From: Talinum fruticosum
Taxonomy: Eukaryota > Streptophyta > Magnoliopsida > Caryophyllales > Talinaceae
Length of the DNA stretch: 64,000 nt
Direction: 5' to 3'
Assembly: GCA_021018815.1 (NCBI GenBank)
Contig: JAITYX010000003.1
Span: 14,155,501 to 14,219,500 of the forward strand
The notes under the pieces were generated by a model. The model had not been told where the DNA came from. It did not search any database and saw only the letters and a list, made by a program, of their open reading frames with translations. Numbering within the stretch: the first letter of the stretch is position 1; each line of letters begins with the position of its first letter. A program made the position numbers and the translations under genes. Positions 58,085 to 64,000 of the stretch are shown in pieces.

Positions 58085-60775
58085 ATGGACCTATTTGATG
58101 TGAACTGCATGAATCACACAATTATTCAAGATTAGAATAAGAATTCACATCTTCATGATCTAACGAACGATAATCCGAGCTCTTTTACGGATTTATTGAG
58201 TGATAATTTGATGAACAAGGCAACTAATGATGTTGTATTGATGTGAATGCCAATTGTGACTCTTTTATGGAGATATTAGATCTAAATTTGGCGACAAATG
58301 CAACAAATGATTTTATGAATGATAATTATAGTTGTTCTGTTGAGCAATTGAACCAAAATTTCAGCAAGAGTACAACAAACCAAGATTCTATCATGCTAGA
58401 TATGAATGCAGGTAAGCTTTTAAATGTAATTAGGTTTGGATCATAAATTTATATGCTTACAAAAAATTATGTGATAATTATGTTATAATGAGTTGTAATT
58501 TGACTATTATTTTCACCGATATACACCAAGAATTATAGTGATATATACAATTATTTATGTATTTTTGAATTACTATTGTACATTAAATATTACATTATTG
58601 TACATTAAAAAGTATCCTATATACAGTATCCTATATACACAAATACCTAAATTACAAAACCATTAATTGAAACCGATTAAGAGCAAAGCCATCTAATAAT
58701 ATGCAATGAACAACATAGCGAGATGATGAGATAACGGTGAAAGAGGCTAAAGAATCATAATTATGAGGTAGAAGGTTTACATGTGAAAGAGAAGTATTAA
58801 AGGTCTACAATGAGTATACTTATAGAATATATTTTGTTGTAAGATATGGGAAGTCAAGGTGGAGAACGAATAATAATGAGTTAATGGGGAGAGAATTTAA
58901 TTACACAAAAGGACTAAAGAGATCTACTGCAAGCAACATAGACAATTTACTTAAACTAATAAAAGATGCAATTGCAAAGCAAGGATGATCATGAATCTTG
59001 ATAATAGTGAAGATTGGGTTGCTGCAACCCATGATATAGAGCACAATCATAAATTTTTCTCGGAAGATGAAGTATACGTGGATAAAGTGCATTGTGTAGT
59101 TGAGAAAGCACCTCTTACGCATGTGCAAAAAATGAAGAAAAGTGGTGTGAAGCTTTCCTATTTATATAAATTGATGAAAAATGAGGTAGGTGGGTCTTTA
59201 GTTCAAGGATTCACACTGAAGGATCTATATAATGAATAAGAAAAAGAAGTAAGAAAGAATATGGAAAGTGGTGATGCAAATTCTTTAATTGAGATTTTTA
59301 GTAAAAAAAAAAGACCATCTCGAAGAAAACTTCTTTCATGCTGAAGAATTTGATTATGATGGTTGTTTCATAAGCTTTTTTAGAGAGATAGCCAAATGAG
59401 AGAAGATTATCTTCTATTTGGAGATGTATTAGTGTTTGATGCAACACACAGGACAAATCACTACAATATAATTTGTGCGTCGTTTGTGTGTATGAATTAT
59501 CATGAGCGGAATCTTTTGGTTGGTGTTGGGTTTCTGCTAAGTGGGAAAATTAAAAGTTTTTTTTGGTTGTTTAAGACTTTCCTTCGATCTATGAATGATC
59601 ATGTACCAAATATAATCATGAAGGATCAATATTCTACAGATGGCTAATATAATTATTTAAATATTTTCTACATCAAGATATAGGCTATATATGTACTTGA
59701 AATCTTGAAGAGAACTCAAGAAATTACATAAATCATGTAAGGATGAAACAATGTTTTACATACAAGTTTTATTTTTTGCTTAGAAGGTGTAGCAAAATCC
59801 TAGAGTTTGACAAGTGTGTGGAAAAAGGTAAGTATTTTGTTATTGTTCATTATACACCATTTTGCATACTATTGTTTATTGATATCTTCTTGTTATTTTT
59901 TCTTAATTTTCTTATATCAGTTTTGCAAAAGAATATAGTTGTGATGATAATGCTTGGATGAAAAGGCCAAAAAGAAAAGTTGTGTTTACCATATTCGAAG
60001 ATTATTTCTTTAGAGGAGTTCTATCATATCAAAGAAGTGAATCTTTGAATGATTGTTTATCTAGACATGTCCATGCTAAAGCAAGTTTGTATGATATGTA
60101 TGAAGCATTTCAAAAAGTAATGACAGAATGGACAAGGAATAAAAGAGATGATAATGCTGCAAATAAACAAAGTTTCTACAATTGTATAATCCTCATGTAA
60201 GTGTGTTACGATAAGTCTGTTAAGATTTATACTATCAACTTCTATAAAGGCTTTGAAGTAGAGTATATAAAAGGAGAAGGATGTCAGCTCTATAGAGACT
60301 CGGATGGTAAGGAGGATTGTTACTACTTTATATTAGATAAGTGTTATGAAGGAGAATGAGATTTTTCTTTGAACTTTAATCCTATTGATAAAAGCATAAC
60401 TTGTGATTACCAAAAAAAAAAAAAAAATTGTTGAGGTAGGAATCTTAAGCTCGTCATTATTTAAGAGTATAAAATGTGAATTGTGTACAAAGTATCCCTG
60501 GTAATATTTTATCAAAAGGTGGATAAGGAATGCTAGACCTTAAAGAGAAGGGGAAGATTGTTCTATAAGTACAACTCGACTATCAAGGGTAGCTCCATCT
60601 GTTTGGAGAGCACAATTTTTTGTAAAATTGATACTCTCCTTTTAGTAAGCTAAATCAATTAAAAAACAAGAGGCATTAGCCAACAATTTTTAAGAGATGT
60701 GAAATAAGCTACTGAAGTAGAAATGGGATCCGTGTATTTGTTTGAGGATATTAATGAAATCATATTTTTTTAACA
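58085..60775 (+). pseudogene. FAR1/FHY3-like (MULE-derived) transposase pseudogene
   Basis: Plus-strand remnants in the order of a FAR1-related protein. Start MDLFDVNCM at 58085 (stop after 17 codons); DNA-binding domain about 58780-59070 (VVRYGKSRWRTNNNEL, then EHNHKFF); a linker with GFTLKDLYNE to 59236. The MULE transposase core has the first Asp in FGDVLVFDATHRTNHYN (59438-59440), the second in IIMKDQ (59624-59626) and a Glu in SYQRSESLND (60039-60041). A SWIM-like zinc region at about 60395-60540 has lost its Cys/His pattern. Plant FAR1/FHY3 genes descend from Mutator transposases; this copy could be a decayed MULE or gene. Stops, frameshifts and a poly-A-rich insertion break it. At 60776 an LTR-like sequence cuts it off. 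Confidence 0.8.
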
Positions 60776-63190
60776 TCCCACCCCGGTTAGGTCGAGTATT
60801 ACATGTTAGGATTCCTCGAAAGAAACCCTTAAGCTAGTTAAGACCTCATATTTGGTTTTAGCTTTTACTTTAAGTAATGAAGGCGTTTTCTATATTATTG
60901 AAGGTTTTCCGAAAATTTTTGCAAAGTTTCATTTGTAAATCGACTAATCCCTCTAGGCTTAAAGCCTTGCATCCGCAAAAGATACGATAATAAATTCAAC
61001 AAGCCACATGCTCGGCGTATCCACATTAATCTTTTATATATTTATAATCAAAATTTAAGTATAACACACAACCGATTATTTCAAACTTTATAACGTAAAA
61101 CTAGTAGTAAGTCCGGAAACCTCCTAACCATTAATCCGCTTCTTCGATAACCACAAACTAGCACAGGGAATCTAACTTCTAAACTTAAAAATGTTGGCGA
61201 GGTCATGAGCTCCACTGAGCCCAATAAATAACCAAAAACCCAGCCCCTCTTTCGCTTTGCACATTAGTTCATTAACAATCTCACATAAGCTCAACATTCA
61301 CTAATGATATGTAATTCGAGCATACATATTCGGGATACATAAGATACATGAACTTACCAGCTAGGATGGACACATGATACTAATCCTTCATGTAATCAAA
61401 CAAAACATAATTCATTTGTTCTTTCTATTCATGCTCTTCATATAGTAACATTCATTGTCTTTCTTCTATTCGAGCTTATTCATGTATCCAATTAAGATAA
61501 AATTAATTTATTCTTCTTTTCTTGCTTATCATAATAATTTATTTCTTAATATCATAATTCTTGACTTAAGTTGTATTAGTATTGAATAGAAAGAAGATTT
61601 ATGTCTTACTCCGGAGACCTAGTTTTTTAATTCTTGGAGTCAAAATAATTCATGGGTTCAAGTACTTAGAGGCACAAGAATTGGTGGCCTCAACTCTAAA
61701 GGATGCGTACTCGTCAGGAATTCGTGGAAGCAAAATAAGTCATGACTTCAGTTTGAAAGATACTACTATTGCCATAACTTTAGAGGTTCTTCGGTTTGTG
61801 GGGTCCTAGATTAATAACACAATCCTTTTTCCTTCTTTAATCGTTTATACTTATCTTCTTATCATTTGAATTTACCATCAAGATATAACTCATCCAAGCA
61901 CAACACACTTTTGATCAAATTCATAAATAGCCATTTCATAAACAAGAATTGACATAAGCATGTTCCACATCAAGTATAACCAATATATTTCAAACAAGAA
62001 CAAATCATGACAAAAATATATCTCAATTGGTGTTTCTAACTAGCAAAACTATCATTTGTTGACCCTGTATTGTTTCCTATAACTTGTTTATTGTCCAACA
62101 ATTTTCCCACATCATCAAATATCTTCAAAACTATCAAAATAGCTCCTTAAAAAGTAGTTTTTGAGCAAACTATAAAATCAATGCCGATTTTGCCATAACT
62201 GAACAATTTCACTTAAAAATTCATTTCTTCGAATCTACTCATCCAAAATTCATCGAAAATTATTGGAAATTGTCATAAATGCCTATACATTTGAAGTAAA
62301 AATTTTAGGAATTTTAGCCCATACATGAAGTCATGAAAAATTTAATAGTGAGCATAATGGGAGAAAAATCTAATAGTGAGCATAATGGGAGAAAAATCTT
62401 CATGTAATCCTGTCTCAACATTCTTAATTTGTCCTTCTAACTTAATTGCTCACAATATAAACATGCAACTCAATAGTGCATCTTCAACGATACTCAAATA
62501 CTAATTAAATTTATGGATCAACAATGACAAATTGAATAAACACAATATCAATTCTTAACTATTTTCATCTTTAATAATCAATTGTTCACCCTCACTTTTT
62601 CTCGTCCCCACCTCGACCCACGAGGAGTACACACATTGGACCCAGCCCGCCGACAATAATGTAGCAAAGCTCACAAGGCTCCTTACAATAACACCATTCA
62701 ACTCGACATACTCCAACAAGTTCGTCTCCACCACCGTCGCCTTACACAATCCCTAGTCAAGCTTCTTCCTCTCTCGTTACACATTCGCCCAAACCGAGCT
62801 TCAGCCTATGGTTCGTTAGATTGTTCATGATGCACAACGGTGGTCAACATTCTCATATCAGCACTTAAGGACCTCAATTAACGATTATTCCTCGTCAAAT
62901 TTAGCTGGGAAACTAGTGAAATCGGAGGGAGGGGTGGTAAAGCACCCAATGTGGCACAAAGTACGAGCTTGAATAGCATATTGTGCGATCAGGGATAGTC
63001 GCTAGTAATCGGAGAAGGGTGTCCTGTGGTCGCCGTGATCACCGTCCCTTTGGTTGCTCAATTACGTCAGGTCGGACCATGGAGTTAGGGTTACGACGAT
63101 TTTGACTAAGTGGGGATAGAGAAAGATTGGGTGGGGGAGAGATAGAGACAACGAGAAGAGTTGAAGAAGGCATTTTTATAATTTCTATTT
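60776..63190 (-). repeat. Probable chromovirus LTR fragment
   Basis: Begins TAACATCCCACCCCGG, like the TGTAACGCCCC start (plus-strand view) of the two solo LTRs, and shares their plan: a CATGAGCTCCACTGAGCCC segment near 61205 and a GC-richer block at 62590-63130 on the far side. The right end with GGGTGTTACA is not seen, so it is truncated or diverged. A loose direct repeat (TTC(T/G)TGGA(G/A)(T/G)CAAAATAA) occurs near 61635 and 61722. Confidence 0.45.
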
Positions 63191-63735
63191 ATATGATAAT
63201 AAGTGAAAATATAAAAGGGTAAAAAATTATTCAAAAAGGTTAGGGTAAAGCAAACATAAATGAATAATTTTCAAATTACATTTGTATGCTTAAGTTTTAT
63301 ACATTCTGCATAATCTAATCTAATTTGATCATTCAGTTTATTTATATACTTTGATTTGATAATGTTAAGTCAAAGTACATGTATCTGACTTTAATAAATA
63401 CTTGGTTGATTCATTTCATGGTATAGGTTATGATACATATATTACTTACGTTAGATATTTTATGTACTTGTTAAATATATATTTAGGTTATATATGCTCC
63501 TTAATTGATCGTTTTTATCTATTGTAGAATGCATGATAAGATATTTTCATAGAGAATCTTTAAGATTATGCATGTGGAAAATATTGAATATGATATGATG
63601 TATCTATTATCATTGTTTGAATACTTTACCTCTGGCCATGAATTATCTCTAATTGGAGCATGTGGTGCCAGAGGTTTAAACCGTCCATGACTTTTGCCAA
63701 AATAAACCGAAGACACTTCTAATTGTTTTTAGCTT
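63190..63735. other. AT-rich stretch, no feature recognised
   Basis: No ORF or repeat that I can name. It may be decayed upstream sequence of the Gypsy pol fragment that follows. Confidence 0.35.
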
Positions 63736-64000
63736 GGCAAGGTATCATTTTAGCAAATATGACTAGTTTTCGTCTTGCTTTAAAGATAAAGGAAATGGTT
63801 CTAAGGATCCTTTTACAGTTCAAGATGGATTTCTTTTAAAGATGGGAGCTTACGTCTTTGATGTGATTTTAAAGTGTGTTATTTGTCACCAAGTAAAAGG
63901 CCAATTCCAACGAGGCATTTACCGTCCTCTCTCAATATTTCAAGGTTTTTGAGAAAATTTGAGCATGAACTTATGTTTCTCTTCCTAGATCCCAAAGGGA
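63736..64000 (+). pseudogene. Ty3/Gypsy integrase N-terminal (zinc) region, broken and cut by the window end
   Basis: One plus frame reads DPFTVQDGFLLK, then directly ILKCVICHQVKGQFQRGIYR. This matches the Gypsy plan of a GFL(F/L)K start, then the C-X2-C of the integrase HHCC domain, then a G.Y.PL segment. The two His of HHCC are missing, so about 40-50 residues between the two motifs are deleted. A stop follows in QGF, and the sequence continues out of frame towards the segment before the integrase core (DPKG at the window edge). It may belong to the chromovirus-like material at 60776 or to another element. Confidence 0.55.

Overview
The window looks like repeat-rich heterochromatin from a flowering plant, probably a eudicot. 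The evidence is TTTAGGG telomere-type repeats, a Sirevirus-like Ty1/Copia family, chromovirus and Tat/Athila-type Gypsy LTRs, CACTA elements, a FAR1/MULE-type pseudogene and an endogenous caulimovirid fragment. I see no intact host gene, no rRNA, no tRNA and no CRISPR. Every long coding region carries stops or frameshifts.

Layout. (1) 153-12893: Copia element A, minus strand, LTRs at both ends, iMet-type PBS, gag-pol, and a third ORF between pol and the 3' LTR. A 2.3-kb CACTA (1708-4000) sits in its 3' untranslated part. (2) 12894-15390: a possible Tat/Ogre-type LTR/PBS remnant and 340 bp of degenerate TTTAGGG. (3) 15391-16420: a minus-strand CACTA remnant ending in a two-exon Ulp1-type peptidase tail. 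(4) 16566-43195: a nested stack. A plus-strand CACTA of the same family begins at 16566, and what is probably its 3' half, with Ulp1 exons, lies at 40102-43195. Between the halves are a chromovirus solo LTR (17194-20227), a Tat/Athila-like fragment (20777-22068 plus a split LTR), complete Copia element B (23048-33932, plus strand, TSD TACCA) inserted in that LTR, and truncated Copia element C (34444-40101, minus strand), which the Tat-like element had entered. The CACTA 3' half also holds a 217-bp LTR-like insertion that itself contains a 1315-bp Tat-type solo LTR. (5) 43200-46090: caulimovirid RT/RNase H and a downstream ORF, minus strand, decayed. (6) 46091-57738: a 0.5-kb foldback, a second chromovirus solo LTR (47133-49817), AT-rich DNA, a CCGAA-type minisatellite, a 130-bp tandem duplication and a microsatellite-filled MITE-like unit. 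(7) 58085-60775: a FAR1-like transposase pseudogene. (8) 60776-64000: a chromovirus-like LTR fragment and a broken Gypsy integrase end.

The most interesting signal is the third ORF of the Copia family. It occurs in two separately inserted copies, A and B, on opposite strands. In each it starts with the same MPKRG motif, is preceded by its own TATAAATA box resembling the LTR promoter, and keeps a block that includes ILEGYEVDLFPFILE. It has no convincing envelope-like layout when read from MPKRG. A second odd signal is a recurrent difference at CCGAG/CTCGG sites among copies of this family, which could be real or a sequencing artefact.
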